From: Nocardioides speluncae
GTDB lineage: Bacteria > Actinomycetota > Actinomycetes > Propionibacteriales > Nocardioidaceae
Reading direction: 5' to 3'
Length of the DNA: 64,000 bases
Assembly: GCF_003121585.1 (NCBI RefSeq)
Contig: NZ_QEOO01000051.1
Span: 169,264-233,263 of the forward strand
The notes under the pieces were generated by a model, which did not search any database, had not been told where the DNA came from, and was given only the letters and a program-made list of their open reading frames with translations. This document shows positions 42,908 through 51,540 of the stretch, piece after piece. How positions within the stretch are numbered: the stretch's first letter is position 1; every line of letters begins with the position of its first letter. The position numbers and the translations under genes were made by a program.

Positions 42908-43950
42908 GACTCTCCTTCGGGCGTGGGGAACAGGCGGACATTGGCCTGGTCCCAGGTGCAGCGCACGGCGTCGCCGACGCGGGGGAGCGGGCGCCCGTCG
43001 CGGGGGACGCGCGCCAGCAGGTTGTGGTGGGGGGAATGGACGAGCACCACGCTCGAGATCCCGGCGAGGCTGACGCCCCGAACGATGCCGTCGACGGCGT
43101 TCGGGCCCGCGGCCTCGTCAGCCGGCTCCTCGACCCGCACGTGCTCGGGCCGGACCAGCACGAGGCCGGCGTCGGTGACCAGCTCGTTCTGCTCGCCGAC
43201 GAAGCGGGCCACGAACAGGCTGGCCGGCCGGTCGTACACGTCCTCGGCGGTGCCGACCTGCTCGATCTTGCCGTGCGACATGATCACGATCCGGTCGGCG
43301 AGGCTGAGCGCCTCTTCCTGGTCGTGGGTGACCAGGACGGTGGTGACGCCGAGCTCCTGCTGCAGCAGCCGCAGCTCGACCTGCATCGCCTGGCGCAGGC
43401 TCCGGTCCAGCGCGGACAGCGGCTCGTCCAGGAGCAGCACGCTGGGCCGGTCCACGATCGCCCGGGCGAGCGCGACCCGCTGCTGCTGGCCGCCGGACAT
43501 GCTGGTCACCGCCTGGCCGGCGGCGTGCGGCAGGTGCACCAGCGCCAGCGCCTCGGCGACCCGGGTCCTGATCTCGTCGCGGCCCAGGCCCTTCTGGCGC
43601 AGCGGGAAGGCCACGTTGTCGGCGACGTTGAGGTGCGGGAACAGCGCGTAGGACTGGAAGACCGTGTGGATGTCGCGCCGGTGCGCGGGGACCGCGGTCA
43701 CGTCGGTGTCGCCGAGGTGGACGCTGCCCTGGTCGGGCTGCTCCAGCCCGGCGAGGATCCGGAGCGAGGTGGACTTGCCGCAGCCCGACGGCCCGAGCAG
43801 GGCCACGAACTCGCCGGCGCCGACCTCGACGCTGAGGTCGTCTACGGCCAGCGTGTCGCCGTACCGCTTGACCAGGTTGGCCAGGCGGACGCCGCCACCG
43901 CGCTTGGCCGGCGCGCTGGCCGGGCGCTCCTGCGCAACCGCGCTGGTCAC
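42904..43950 (-). CDS. Polyamine-type ABC transporter ATP-binding protein
   Basis: A 348-aa PotA-like ATPase. Walker A is GPSGCGKST, the signature MSGGQQQRVALARA, Walker B VLLLDEPLSALD; a TOBE-type domain fills the last 100 residues (VRPEHVRVEEPADE). The start is GTG 43950, overlapping the deiminase stop (GTGA); the longer open frame upstream is antisense noise. It drives uptake through the fused permease. Confidence 0.9.
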   Translation of the reverse strand: MTSAVAQERPASAPAKRGGGVRLANLVKRYGDTLAVDDLSVEVGAGEFVALLGPSGCGKSTSLRILAGLEQPDQGSVHLGDTDVTAVPAHRRDIHTVFQSYALFPHLNVADNVAFPLRQKGLGRDEIRTRVAEALALVHLPHAAGQAVTSMSGGQQQRVALARAIVDRPSVLLLDEPLSALDRSLRQAMQVELRLLQQELGVTTVLVTHDQEEALSLADRIVIMSHGKIEQVGTAEDVYDRPASLFVARFVGEQNELVTDAGLVLVRPEHVRVEEPADEAAGPNAVDGIVRGVSLAGISSVVLVHSPHHNLLARVPRDGRPLPRVGDAVRCTWDQANVRLFPTPEGES

Positions 43951-45107
43951 CCGGCACCTCCGGCCGCGGGCACCTGCATCGTGATGCAGTGCGGACCGCC
44001 GCCGCCGTACGCGATCACCTGGCCGGGTACGCCGATCGTCTGCCGGTCGGGGAACTGCGATCCGATCAGCGCGAGCGCGGTCTCGTCGTCGGCCGGCTGG
44101 CCGCTCACGGGGACCACGACCACGCCGTTGGCGACGTAGAAGTTGGCGTAGGAGACGTACTCGGTGATGCCCTCGACGGTGAACGCCGAGAACAGGTCCA
44201 GGCCGTGTACGTCGACGGTCCGGCCCTGGGCGTCCGGGTTGTCGCGCAGGTAGCGCAGGTTGCGGGCCATCGCCTCGTGGTTCACGTTGGCGGCGTCGCT
44301 GCAGGTCTGCGCGACGGCCAGGCCGGGCGCGACATAGGTGCACACGCCGTCGACATGGCCGTCGGTGTGTCGGTCGTCGAGGTGCCCGAACGGCAGCATC
44401 AGAACCGTCTCGACGCCGAGCGCCTGGCGCATCGTCTCCTCGATGACCTGCTGGGAGAGACCGGCGTTGCGGTTGCTGTGCAGCACGCACTGGGCGGTCG
44501 TCATCAGGCTGCCCGCGCCGTCCACGCTGATGCTGCCGCCCTCGAGCACCATGTCGACCGGCACCCGCTCGATGCCGAGGTGCTCCAGCAGTCGCGTGCT
44601 GAGCGCCCCGTCGTGGTCGAAGGGGAGGAACTTACGGCCCCAGGAGTTGAACGCGAAGTCGACGCCCAGCCGGTCGCCCTTGGCGTCGCGGACCACCAGC
44701 GGGCCGTTGTCACGGATCCAGGAGTCGTCGACCGGCGCTTCGAGCACGTCGATGTTGTGGGTGCCGCAGTGGTCGAGCACCTCCTGCCGCGCTCCCGGGA
44801 GCGCGATCACGGTCACGGGCTCGAAGTCCGCGACGGTGCGGGCGACCGATGCGTAGTCCCGCTTGGCCTCCTCGAAGACGCCGGCCCACAGCTCACGCCG
44901 GGTGGGCCAGGTGAGCAGGGTGCGCTCGTGCGGCTCCCACTCGGCCGGCATCCGGTAGGTGCGGAGCCGGGGGTCGACGGTCGGAGGTGTCTGCGGGGCC
45001 GCCGCCGCGGTGCCGTGTGGCGCCAGCTCTGCCTGGTAGCGGGGCGAGAGCAGGGGGTCGACGGACTCCGGAATGTGCGGCGGGGTGGCCGTTGTGGTCG
45101 AGGTCAT
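43947..45107 (-). CDS. aguA: Agmatine deiminase (copy 1, cytoplasmic)
   Basis: A 386-aa agmatine deiminase: agmatine + water to N-carbamoylputrescine + ammonia. The family residues are all present: Asp in WIRDNGP, Glu in LEGGSISVDG, His in DGHVDGVC and the nucleophile Cys in GGGGPHCITM near residue 378. The N-terminus has an extra 45 residues rich in Pro, Thr and Ala before YRMPAEWEPHERTLL, but no signal peptide. It leads the polyamine uptake operon and is divergent from the urease-like genes, with a shared palindrome between. Import and first breakdown step are thus co-expressed. Confidence 0.93.
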   Translation of the reverse strand: MTSTTTATPPHIPESVDPLLSPRYQAELAPHGTAAAAPQTPPTVDPRLRTYRMPAEWEPHERTLLTWPTRRELWAGVFEEAKRDYASVARTVADFEPVTVIALPGARQEVLDHCGTHNIDVLEAPVDDSWIRDNGPLVVRDAKGDRLGVDFAFNSWGRKFLPFDHDGALSTRLLEHLGIERVPVDMVLEGGSISVDGAGSLMTTAQCVLHSNRNAGLSQQVIEETMRQALGVETVLMLPFGHLDDRHTDGHVDGVCTYVAPGLAVAQTCSDAANVNHEAMARNLRYLRDNPDAQGRTVDVHGLDLFSAFTVEGITEYVSYANFYVANGVVVVPVSGQPADDETALALIGSQFPDRQTIGVPGQVIAYGGGGPHCITMQVPAAGGAG

Positions 45108-45124
45108 AGTGAGTTAGTTTGGGC

Positions 45125-45144
45125 TTGACTGAAAATTCAGTCAA
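45125..45144. promoter_or_regulatory. TetR-type operator between aguA and urease-like genes
   Basis: TTGACTGAA and TTCAGTCAA are perfect 9-base arms around AA. The site lies in the 60-base divergent space, so one bound repressor could control both directions. The TetR at 39421-39999 ends the leftward operon and is the natural candidate. Confidence 0.75.
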
Positions 45145-45167
45145 TACCTGAGAGTGAAACTTTCTCC

Positions 45168-45935
45168 ATGCACCTCACACCGACCGAACGCGACCGTCTC
45201 CTGCTCTTCTCCGCCGCCGAGCTGGCTCGCCGGCGCCTGGCCGACGGCGTACTGCTCAACGTCCCGGAGGCGACCGCGATCGTCGCCGACACGATCTGCG
45301 AGGCCGCCCGCCGCGGTGATCGGCACGACCAGGCGGTGGCCGCGGGCCGGGCCGTGCTGGTCGCCGACGACGTCCTGCCCGAGGTGCCGTACGTCGTGCG
45401 CACCGTGTCGGTCGAGGCGGTCTTCGCCGACGGCTCCCGACTGGTCGTGGTCAGCGAGCCGTTCGGGCCGGTGGCCGAGCGCGCGGACATGCCCGGGTCG
45501 GTGTCCGTCGCCCCGCCGGTGCCCGAGGCAGTGCCCGAAACGGAGGCCGACGGCCGGGTCACGATCGACGTCGTCAACACCGCGCCGGTGACGGTCTCGG
45601 TGACCAGCCACTTCCACTTCTTCGAGGCCAACGCCCGGCTCCGCTTCCCGCGCGCCGCGGCGTACGGCATGCACCTGGACATCCCGGCCGGCACCCACGT
45701 CCGCTTCGACCCGGGGAGTACGACGAGCGTGGCGCTCGCGCCGATCCGGGGGGCGCGGGTGGTGGTCGGCTTCGCCGGCTTGGTGGACGGACCGCTCGAC
45801 GAGCCGGGCATCCGCGAGACCGCGCTCCGGCGCGCCCGCTCATGGGGCTTCCTGGACAGCGAGGCCGAGGGGCCGGACCCCGACTACGCCGTCGAGCAGG
45901 CGATGGCGGCTACCCGAGAGGCGGCTACCCGATGA
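45168..45935 (+). CDS. Urease-like gamma-beta fusion subunit
   Basis: A 255-aa protein joining urease gamma (start MHLTPTERDRLLLFSAAELA, residues about 1-100) and beta (about 130-230, with SHFHFFEANARLRFPR). Fused UreAB chains occur in some actinobacteria and in Helicobacter. It overlaps the alpha gene by 4 bases. No urease accessory genes (ureD, E, F, G) are in the window, which matters because normal ureases need them for nickel loading. The unit is divergent from agmatine deiminase and shares its operator. Confidence 0.88.
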   Translation: MHLTPTERDRLLLFSAAELARRRLADGVLLNVPEATAIVADTICEAARRGDRHDQAVAAGRAVLVADDVLPEVPYVVRTVSVEAVFADGSRLVVVSEPFGPVAERADMPGSVSVAPPVPEAVPETEADGRVTIDVVNTAPVTVSVTSHFHFFEANARLRFPRAAAYGMHLDIPAGTHVRFDPGSTTSVALAPIRGARVVVGFAGLVDGPLDEPGIRETALRRARSWGFLDSEAEGPDPDYAVEQAMAATREAATR

Positions 45936-47614
45936 CCTTCGACGCGCACGCGCGGGCCGGCGCCTACGGCCCCGGCCTCGGCGACTGGGTGGTGCTCGGC
46001 GATACCGGGCTGGTGGTCCGGGTGGACCGCGACGACCGGGGCGGGCAGTGCGACGAGGTGCTGCTCGGGTTCGGCAAGACCGGCCGGGACGGGATCGGCA
46101 TGCAGGCCGTCCGGACCCGGGAGTCCTGCGACCTGCTGGTCAGCAACGTGCTGCTGCTCGACCCCGTCCTCGGGATCCGGGCGACCAACATCGGCATCCG
46201 CGAGGGGAGGGTGGTCGGTGTCGGCAAGGCCGGCAACCCGGACACCATGGACGACGTCGACCTGGTCATCGGCAGCGGCACGGCCGTGGTGTCGGGCGAG
46301 GGCCTGATCGCCACGCCGGGTGGCATTGACACCCACGTGCACATGCTGTCGCCGCGGGTCTGCGAGGCCGAGCTCGCCTCCGGGGTGACCACCGTGATCG
46401 GCCAGGAGATCGGCCCGTTCTGGGGCGTCGGGGTCGGCTCGGCGTGGATCCTGCGGACCGGGTACGCCGCGTTCGACGACTACCCGATCAACGTCGGCAT
46501 CCTCGGCCGCGGCTCGTCCAGCAGGCGCGACCCGCTGCTCGAGGCGCTCGAGGCCGGCGTCTGCGGGTTCAAGGTCCACGAGGACACCGGAGCGCACCTG
46601 CGCACGCTGGACACCGCGCTCACCGCCGCCGAGGAGTACGACGTCCAGGTCGCCGTACACACCGACGGCCTGAACGAGGGGCTGACGGTTGCGGACACGC
46701 TCGCGGTCCTCGACGGTCGCACCATTCACGCGTACCACGTCGAGGGCTGCGGCGGCGGCCACACTCCCGACGTACTCAGCCTGGCCGGGGTGCCGCACGT
46801 GCTGGCCTCCTCGACCAACCCCACGCTGCCGTTCGGCCGCGACGCGGTCGCCGAACACCGGGCGATGATCGCCCACGTCCACGGGCTGCGGTCCGACCTG
46901 CCGGGCGACGTCGCGCTCGCCGGCGACCGGGTGCGCGCCGCCACCATGGGCGCGGAGAACCTGCTGCACGACCTCGGGGTGATCCCGGTGACCTCGTCGG
47001 ACGCCCAGGGCATGGGCCGGGCGGGGGAGACCTGGCGCAGCACGTTCGGGCTGGCCGGCGTGCTGCGGCGTCATGCGGACCCGACGGCCGCGGAGGGCGA
47101 CGACAACGCGCGCGTGCTGCGCTACCTCGCCAAGCTGACGATCAACCCGGCGCGGGTGCACGGCCTGGACCAGCAGGTAGGCAGCCTGGAGCCGGGGAAG
47201 GTCGCCGACATCGTGCTCTGGCGGCCGTCGATGTTCGGGGCCAAGCCGGAACTGGTGCTCAAGTCCGGCTTCCCGGCCTGGGGCGTCACCGGCGACCCGA
47301 ACGCCGCGATCGACGGCGCCCAGCCGCTGGTCCTCGGGGCGCAGTTCGGCGGGCACGGTCCCACCGCTGCCGAGATCTCGCTGCTGTTCGTGAACGCCGC
47401 GGCGGCCGCCAGCGGGCTATCGGCCGTGCCGACGCGTCGGCAGCTGGCGCCGGTAGTCGGCTGTCGCGACGTGAACCTCGGCGTGATGGCCCACCACGGC
47501 GTGACCGGTCCGGTGGAGGTGGATGCGGCGACCGGCGTCGCGAGCTTCCGCGGCGAGCAGCTGAGCATGCGGCCGGTGGACCGGGCGCCGCTCCAGCAGC
47601 TCTACCACCTATGA
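45932..47614 (+). CDS. ureC: Urease alpha-like hydrolase, divergent active-site flap
   Basis: A 560-aa UreC-like metal hydrolase. The metal ligands of Klebsiella urease are all matched: the two His in GIDTHVHML, the Lys in GFKVHED, His in VAVHTDG, His in AYHVEGCGGGH and Asp in SSDAQGMG. By eye against Klebsiella UreC, however, the flap Cys319 is Val (MIAHVHGL), His321 is Gly, Arg339 is Ala (DRVRA) and Trp222 is Thr. His320 is kept. The GTGPAAGTHA loop is replaced by EIGPFWGVGV. So the metal site is intact but the substrate pocket is changed. Next to agmatine deiminase, a mono-substituted urea such as N-carbamoylputrescine is a plausible substrate; plain urea remains possible. Confidence 0.85.
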   Translation: MTFDAHARAGAYGPGLGDWVVLGDTGLVVRVDRDDRGGQCDEVLLGFGKTGRDGIGMQAVRTRESCDLLVSNVLLLDPVLGIRATNIGIREGRVVGVGKAGNPDTMDDVDLVIGSGTAVVSGEGLIATPGGIDTHVHMLSPRVCEAELASGVTTVIGQEIGPFWGVGVGSAWILRTGYAAFDDYPINVGILGRGSSSRRDPLLEALEAGVCGFKVHEDTGAHLRTLDTALTAAEEYDVQVAVHTDGLNEGLTVADTLAVLDGRTIHAYHVEGCGGGHTPDVLSLAGVPHVLASSTNPTLPFGRDAVAEHRAMIAHVHGLRSDLPGDVALAGDRVRAATMGAENLLHDLGVIPVTSSDAQGMGRAGETWRSTFGLAGVLRRHADPTAAEGDDNARVLRYLAKLTINPARVHGLDQQVGSLEPGKVADIVLWRPSMFGAKPELVLKSGFPAWGVTGDPNAAIDGAQPLVLGAQFGGHGPTAAEISLLFVNAAAAASGLSAVPTRRQLAPVVGCRDVNLGVMAHHGVTGPVEVDAATGVASFRGEQLSMRPVDRAPLQQLYHL

Positions 47615-47639
47615 GGCGGCCACTCGGGGCGGCGGGCGG

Positions 47640-47736
47640 ACGTCATACGAGCCGCAACCCATTGCGCGCGGTTCGTATGACGTCCCGCGGTGCGTCATAC
47701 GGCCTGGCTCGAATAGGTGACGGTTCGTATGACGTC
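47640..47736. repeat. Two hairpins sharing one palindromic word
   Basis: GACGTCATACGAGCC (47640) pairs with GGTTCGTATGACGTC (47670). The same pattern repeats as GCGTCATACGG (47691) with GGTTCGTATGACGTC (47722). Each pair is about 45 bases long. The place, between the convergent urease and TetR genes, suits a two-way terminator, though T-tracts are lacking. Confidence 0.8.
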
Positions 47737-47766
47737 CTGCCCGACGGCCCGCAGCCTTCGAGCGAC

Positions 47767-48396
47767 CTACTGGTCGGCCGGCGCGAGCAGCGCCCGGGCG
47801 GTCTCCAGGCAGAGCTGGACGACCTTCTTGCCGGTGAGGTTCGCGGCGCCGAGGGTGAGCTGGATCGACAGCCCGTCGATCGAGGCCGACAGCAGGGTGG
47901 CGGTCAGCTCCGGGTCCTCGGACGCGAAGGCGCCGCGCTCGCAGCCGTAGCGGATCACCTCGGCCAGGATCCCGCAGGAGCGGGCGTCCAGCTCCTCGTG
48001 CAGCGTGGCCACCTCGGGGTCGAGAGCGGCGTTGGCCCACACCTCGAACCACAGCACCCAGCCGGGGTCGTGGGTGCCGTTGGACGCCGAGAGCTCGATG
48101 AACTTGGTGAGCCGTTTCCACGGGTCGCGGATCTTGTGGACCTTGGCCTCGACCTCGTCGATGAACGCGTCCTCGGACTGCTGGATGGCGCGCATCAGCA
48201 GCACGGTCTTGGAGCGGAAGTAGTAGGTGACGTGGCCGGTGCTCATGCCGGCTCGCTGGGCGACGTCGGTGACTCGGATGTTGGCCAGCCCGCGCTCGGT
48301 GATCAGCTCGGCAGCAGCGCTCACGATCGCCTTCTCCCGCGCCGCGCCGCGCTCCTGGCGCTTGGTGACCGCTGCCGGCTTCTCGATCGCATCCAT
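47767..48396 (-). CDS. TetR regulator (BetI-like)
   Basis: A 209-aa TetR protein. The HTH is RVTDVAQRAGMSTGHVTYYF, and the C-terminal half (LWFEVWANAALDPEVATLHE, TATLLSASIDGLSIQL) resembles BetI-type ligand domains. It is divergent from the exported deiminase gene at 48552, and a 10-base-arm palindrome (48472-48492) lies between them. It likely represses that gene and the next one. Confidence 0.87.
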   Translation of the reverse strand: MDAIEKPAAVTKRQERGAAREKAIVSAAAELITERGLANIRVTDVAQRAGMSTGHVTYYFRSKTVLLMRAIQQSEDAFIDEVEAKVHKIRDPWKRLTKFIELSASNGTHDPGWVLWFEVWANAALDPEVATLHEELDARSCGILAEVIRYGCERGAFASEDPELTATLLSASIDGLSIQLTLGAANLTGKKVVQLCLETARALLAPADQ

Positions 48397-48433
48397 ATTT
48401 TGATCCTATCCAAGAAAGGACGTGTCGGAGGTC

Positions 48434-48463
48434 TTGACACCCGCCACCTCTGGCGCGACTCTG
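48434..48463 (+). promoter_or_regulatory. Predicted promoter of exported deiminase gene
   Basis: A perfect -35 TTGACA (48434-48439) and a -10-like GACTCT (48458-48463) with an 18-base gap. The palindromic operator starts 9 bases downstream, well placed to block transcription. Confidence 0.5.
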
Positions 48464-48471
48464 GTTCCAGA

Positions 48472-48492
48472 AACTTGGATGACATCCAAGTT
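48472..48492. promoter_or_regulatory. TetR-type operator
   Basis: Perfect palindrome: AACTTGGATG, one base A, CATCCAAGTT. A half-site ATCCAAG recurs at 48408-48414 near the TetR start. Both are in the divergent space between the TetR and deiminase genes. Confidence 0.75.
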
Positions 48493-48551
48493 AATGGACT
48501 GGTGACGGGGATCGACCTCCACCTCGATGTGGACGAAGGAAGGAAACTCAG

Positions 48552-50084
48552 GTGAGCGATCACGCAAGCAGTGTCACGGCGCCGGTGGGTCACTCGCGCC
48601 GGCTGTTCCTGGCCCGCGCAGGGTTCGCGACGGCCGGGGTCGTCGCGGCGAGCAGCGGCCTCGGTGCTGCCCTCGCGCAGCGCGACTCGGTGGCGGCCGC
48701 GGGCGCGTTCGTGGTGCCGGCGGAGACCGCGCCTCACAAGCGGATCTGGATGGCCTGGCCGTCCAGCACGTCGATCTGGGGGAGCCTCCTCGGCGGCATC
48801 CAGAGCGACATCGCCAAGCTCGCCAACGAGATCGTCAAGCACACGCCGGTGATCATGTGCGCCGACGGCTCGACCAACGCCGCGACCGCGCGCAGCCGGG
48901 TCAGCTCGGCGGTCACCGTGATCAGCTCGATCCCGGTCAACGACTGCTGGATGCGCGACAGCGGCGCGGTCTTCCGCCTCGACGGTGCCGGCGGCATCGA
49001 CGCGATCGGCCTGAACTTCAACGGCTGGGGCGGCGAGCAGACGCACGCCAAGGATGCGCTGGTGGCGCAGCGGGTCGCGGCGTACAACGGGTTCAGCTTC
49101 ACCGCCGCGAACGTCGTCGGTGAGGGCGGCGGCGTGATCTGCGACGGCGACGGGACGCTGATCGCCAACCGCAGCTCGTGGATCGACGCGGCTCGCAACC
49201 CCGGCATGACCGAGGCGCAGATCGGCGCCGAGCTGCTGCGGATGTACGGCGCCACCAAGATCATCTGGTGCCAGGGCGTCTCCAACCAGGACATCACCGA
49301 CGACCACATCGACGCGACCGTGCTCTACACCCGCCCGGGCGCGGTGCTCGTGCAGCTCGCGCACCCGTCGAAGCCCAGCACGGTCTGGTCGCAGTCGGCG
49401 ATCGCGACCCGGAACCTGCTCGCCGCGTCGACCGACGCCAAGGGCCGGCAGCTCCAGGTGACCACGATCTACGGGCCGGAGACGCTGCCGCGGGTGCCGG
49501 CCGCCCAGCAGGCGAAGTTCTTCGACGGCTACCTCAACGCGGTGATCACCGACACCGCCGTGATCACCGCCCAGTTCGGCAACCCGACCGGCGACAACGC
49601 GGCCAAGGCCGCGCTGGAGACCGCGTTCGGCCGGCCGTGCGTGCAGCTCAACCTGGACAACCTGATGGGCGAGGGCGGTGGTGGCGCGCACTGCGTGACG
49701 ATGGAGGAGCCGCTGCCGATCGGCGGTCCGACCGGCACGCCGACCGTGACGCCGACGCCCACGCCGACCCCGACGTCGACCGTTCCCACGATCACCGCGG
49801 ACAAGACCTCGGTGCCGCGGGGCGGGACGATCCGGGCTACGGTGGCCAACGGCCCGGGCAACCGCCGGGACTGGATCGGGCTCTACCGGGCCTCGGACTC
49901 CACCAGCGCCGGCGGCTACGACGAGAAGTACCTCAACGGCTCGTACAGCCCGCCGGCCACCGGCCTCACGGCCGCCACGGTGAGCTTCACCGCGCCCGGG
50001 ACTCCCGGCACCTACAACTTCCGGTTCTTCGCCAACGACAGCTACACGCTGCTCGCCACCAGCGCGTCTTTCCAGGTGACCTAG
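48552..50084 (+). CDS. Tat-exported agmatine/peptidyl-arginine deiminase family protein with Ig-like domain
   Basis: A 510-aa deiminase (PAD_porph/agmatine deiminase family). It has a Tat-type signal at the N-terminus: SRRLFLARAGFATAGVVAA, residues about 15-45. Catalytic residues are present: Asp in WMRDSGA, Glu in GEGGGVICDG, His in DDHIDATV and Cys in GGGAHCVTM near 380. A Pro/Thr linker (TPTVTPTPTPTPTSTVP) then leads to a C-terminal Ig-like domain of about 100 residues (from ITADKTSVPRGGTIRA). This signal, catalytic and Ig-like order recalls the Porphyromonas enzyme. Substrate may be external agmatine or C-terminal peptide arginine. The next gene follows by 3 bases. Start GTG with GGAAGGAAA upstream. 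Confidence 0.88.
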   Translation: MSDHASSVTAPVGHSRRLFLARAGFATAGVVAASSGLGAALAQRDSVAAAGAFVVPAETAPHKRIWMAWPSSTSIWGSLLGGIQSDIAKLANEIVKHTPVIMCADGSTNAATARSRVSSAVTVISSIPVNDCWMRDSGAVFRLDGAGGIDAIGLNFNGWGGEQTHAKDALVAQRVAAYNGFSFTAANVVGEGGGVICDGDGTLIANRSSWIDAARNPGMTEAQIGAELLRMYGATKIIWCQGVSNQDITDDHIDATVLYTRPGAVLVQLAHPSKPSTVWSQSAIATRNLLAASTDAKGRQLQVTTIYGPETLPRVPAAQQAKFFDGYLNAVITDTAVITAQFGNPTGDNAAKAALETAFGRPCVQLNLDNLMGEGGGGAHCVTMEEPLPIGGPTGTPTVTPTPTPTPTSTVPTITADKTSVPRGGTIRATVANGPGNRRDWIGLYRASDSTSAGGYDEKYLNGSYSPPATGLTAATVSFTAPGTPGTYNFRFFANDSYTLLATSASFQVT

Positions 50085-50087
50085 GAC

Positions 50088-51530
50088 GTGGCGTGGGATT
50101 CTCAGAGAGTGATCGGTCGGCGCGGTTTGCTGAAGACCTCGGTCGGACTGGGTGTGTCCATGTCCGTGCTGTCGCTCGGGGCGTGCTCGTCCGACTCGGG
50201 TAGTCCGTCTCGGCGCCGGGGGCAGCGTGGCTTCCACATGCCCCCGGAGTGGGCCCCACATGAGGTGACCTGGATGGCGTACGGCGCCACGGTCGGCGTG
50301 TGGGGCGAGGACACCGTCTCGCCGTACGGCCGGGACCTGACCAATGCCCGCATCCTCGCCCGGCAGGACCTGGTCCGGCTGGCCGCCAACCTCTCGCGGT
50401 TCGAGCCGGTGGCGATGCTGGTCGACACCGAGGACGACAAGGCCGAGGCCCGGGAGTTCCTGGCCGAGATCGTCGACGAGCTGTCGGTCAAGGACCAGAT
50501 CGGGGCCGAGCTGGACGGCTCGGGCCGGCTGTACATCGGCGAGGTCGACCCGGCAGAGCTGCCGCCGGTCGAGACCCACCCGCTCGACTTCCTGGTCAGC
50601 CCGCTCAACGACCTGTGGGTCCGCGACACGGGTCCGGTCTTCGTCACCGACGCCGACGGCGCCCTGCACGGGCTGAACCTGAACTTCAACGGCTGGGGCC
50701 AGGCGCCGATCACGACCGGGCTGAAGGGCTGGCGCAAGGACCGCGAGAAGGCCGCCAACGGCATCGTCGACCAACCGATCGAGCGGGACCGGGAGGTCGT
50801 GTACGCGATCGCCGAGGACTCCGACGTACCGCTGGTGGAGACGTGGCTGACCATCGAGGGCGGCGGCATCGAGGTGAACGGCTCCGGGCTCGCTGTCGCC
50901 ACCGAGAGCTGCATCCTCAACCCGAACCGGAACCCCGGCAAGACCAAGGCCGAGGTGGAGGCCGAGCTACGGCGGCTGTTCGGGGTCGAGCGGATGATCT
51001 GGATGCCGGGCCGCACCGGCATCGAGCTGACCGACTGGCACGTCGACTTCCTGGCCCGGTTCACCTCGTCGGGCCACCTCCTCTATGCCTCGGCCGAGGG
51101 GGGCGAGCCGCAGGACAAGCGTGACCGTCGGCTGTTGTTGGAGGGCGTCGCGGCGGTCAACGAGCTGCCGTCCGACGAGCGGGAGCGGCTGCTGGACGGT
51201 GTCGCGGAGCTGACCACCGACGTCGTACCCGCTCCCGACCTACTGGCCGTGTACGACGCCTTCGACCGCCGCAACCCGGACCTGCCGGTGACCGAGCGGA
51301 GTCCCGCGGAGTTCAGCGAGACCGTCGCCGCCGGCTACATCGGCTACTACGAGGCCAACGGCTGCATCGTGATGCCGCAGTACGGCGACACCGAGGCCGA
51401 TCTCGAGGCCTTCGACATCATCTCCGAGCTCTACCCCGAGTCACTGGTCATCGCGATCACCACCGACGGCCTCGCCGCCGGCGGCGGCACCATCCACTGC
51501 GCCACCCAGCAGCAGCCCCGCGTGGGCTAG
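50088..51530 (+). CDS. Exported lipoprotein agmatine deiminase family protein
   Basis: A 480-aa deiminase with a Tat-like lipoprotein signal: GRRGLLKTSVGLGVSMSVLSL followed by lipobox LGAC (Cys near residue 33). So it should be anchored to the outer face of the membrane. Catalytic residues are Asp in WVRDTGP (near 179), Glu in IEGGGIEVNG (near 259), His in DWHVDFL (near 317) and Cys in GGGTIHCATQ (near 470). There are two insertions relative to copies 1 and 4, around DREKAANGIVDQPIERDREV and in the 345-400 region. It probably shares an mRNA with the exported deiminase just upstream. GTG 50109 is a possible shorter start. Confidence 0.87.
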   Translation: MAWDSQRVIGRRGLLKTSVGLGVSMSVLSLGACSSDSGSPSRRRGQRGFHMPPEWAPHEVTWMAYGATVGVWGEDTVSPYGRDLTNARILARQDLVRLAANLSRFEPVAMLVDTEDDKAEAREFLAEIVDELSVKDQIGAELDGSGRLYIGEVDPAELPPVETHPLDFLVSPLNDLWVRDTGPVFVTDADGALHGLNLNFNGWGQAPITTGLKGWRKDREKAANGIVDQPIERDREVVYAIAEDSDVPLVETWLTIEGGGIEVNGSGLAVATESCILNPNRNPGKTKAEVEAELRRLFGVERMIWMPGRTGIELTDWHVDFLARFTSSGHLLYASAEGGEPQDKRDRRLLLEGVAAVNELPSDERERLLDGVAELTTDVVPAPDLLAVYDAFDRRNPDLPVTERSPAEFSETVAAGYIGYYEANGCIVMPQYGDTEADLEAFDIISELYPESLVIAITTDGLAAGGGTIHCATQQQPRVG

Positions 51531-51540
51531 GGATGGCAGG

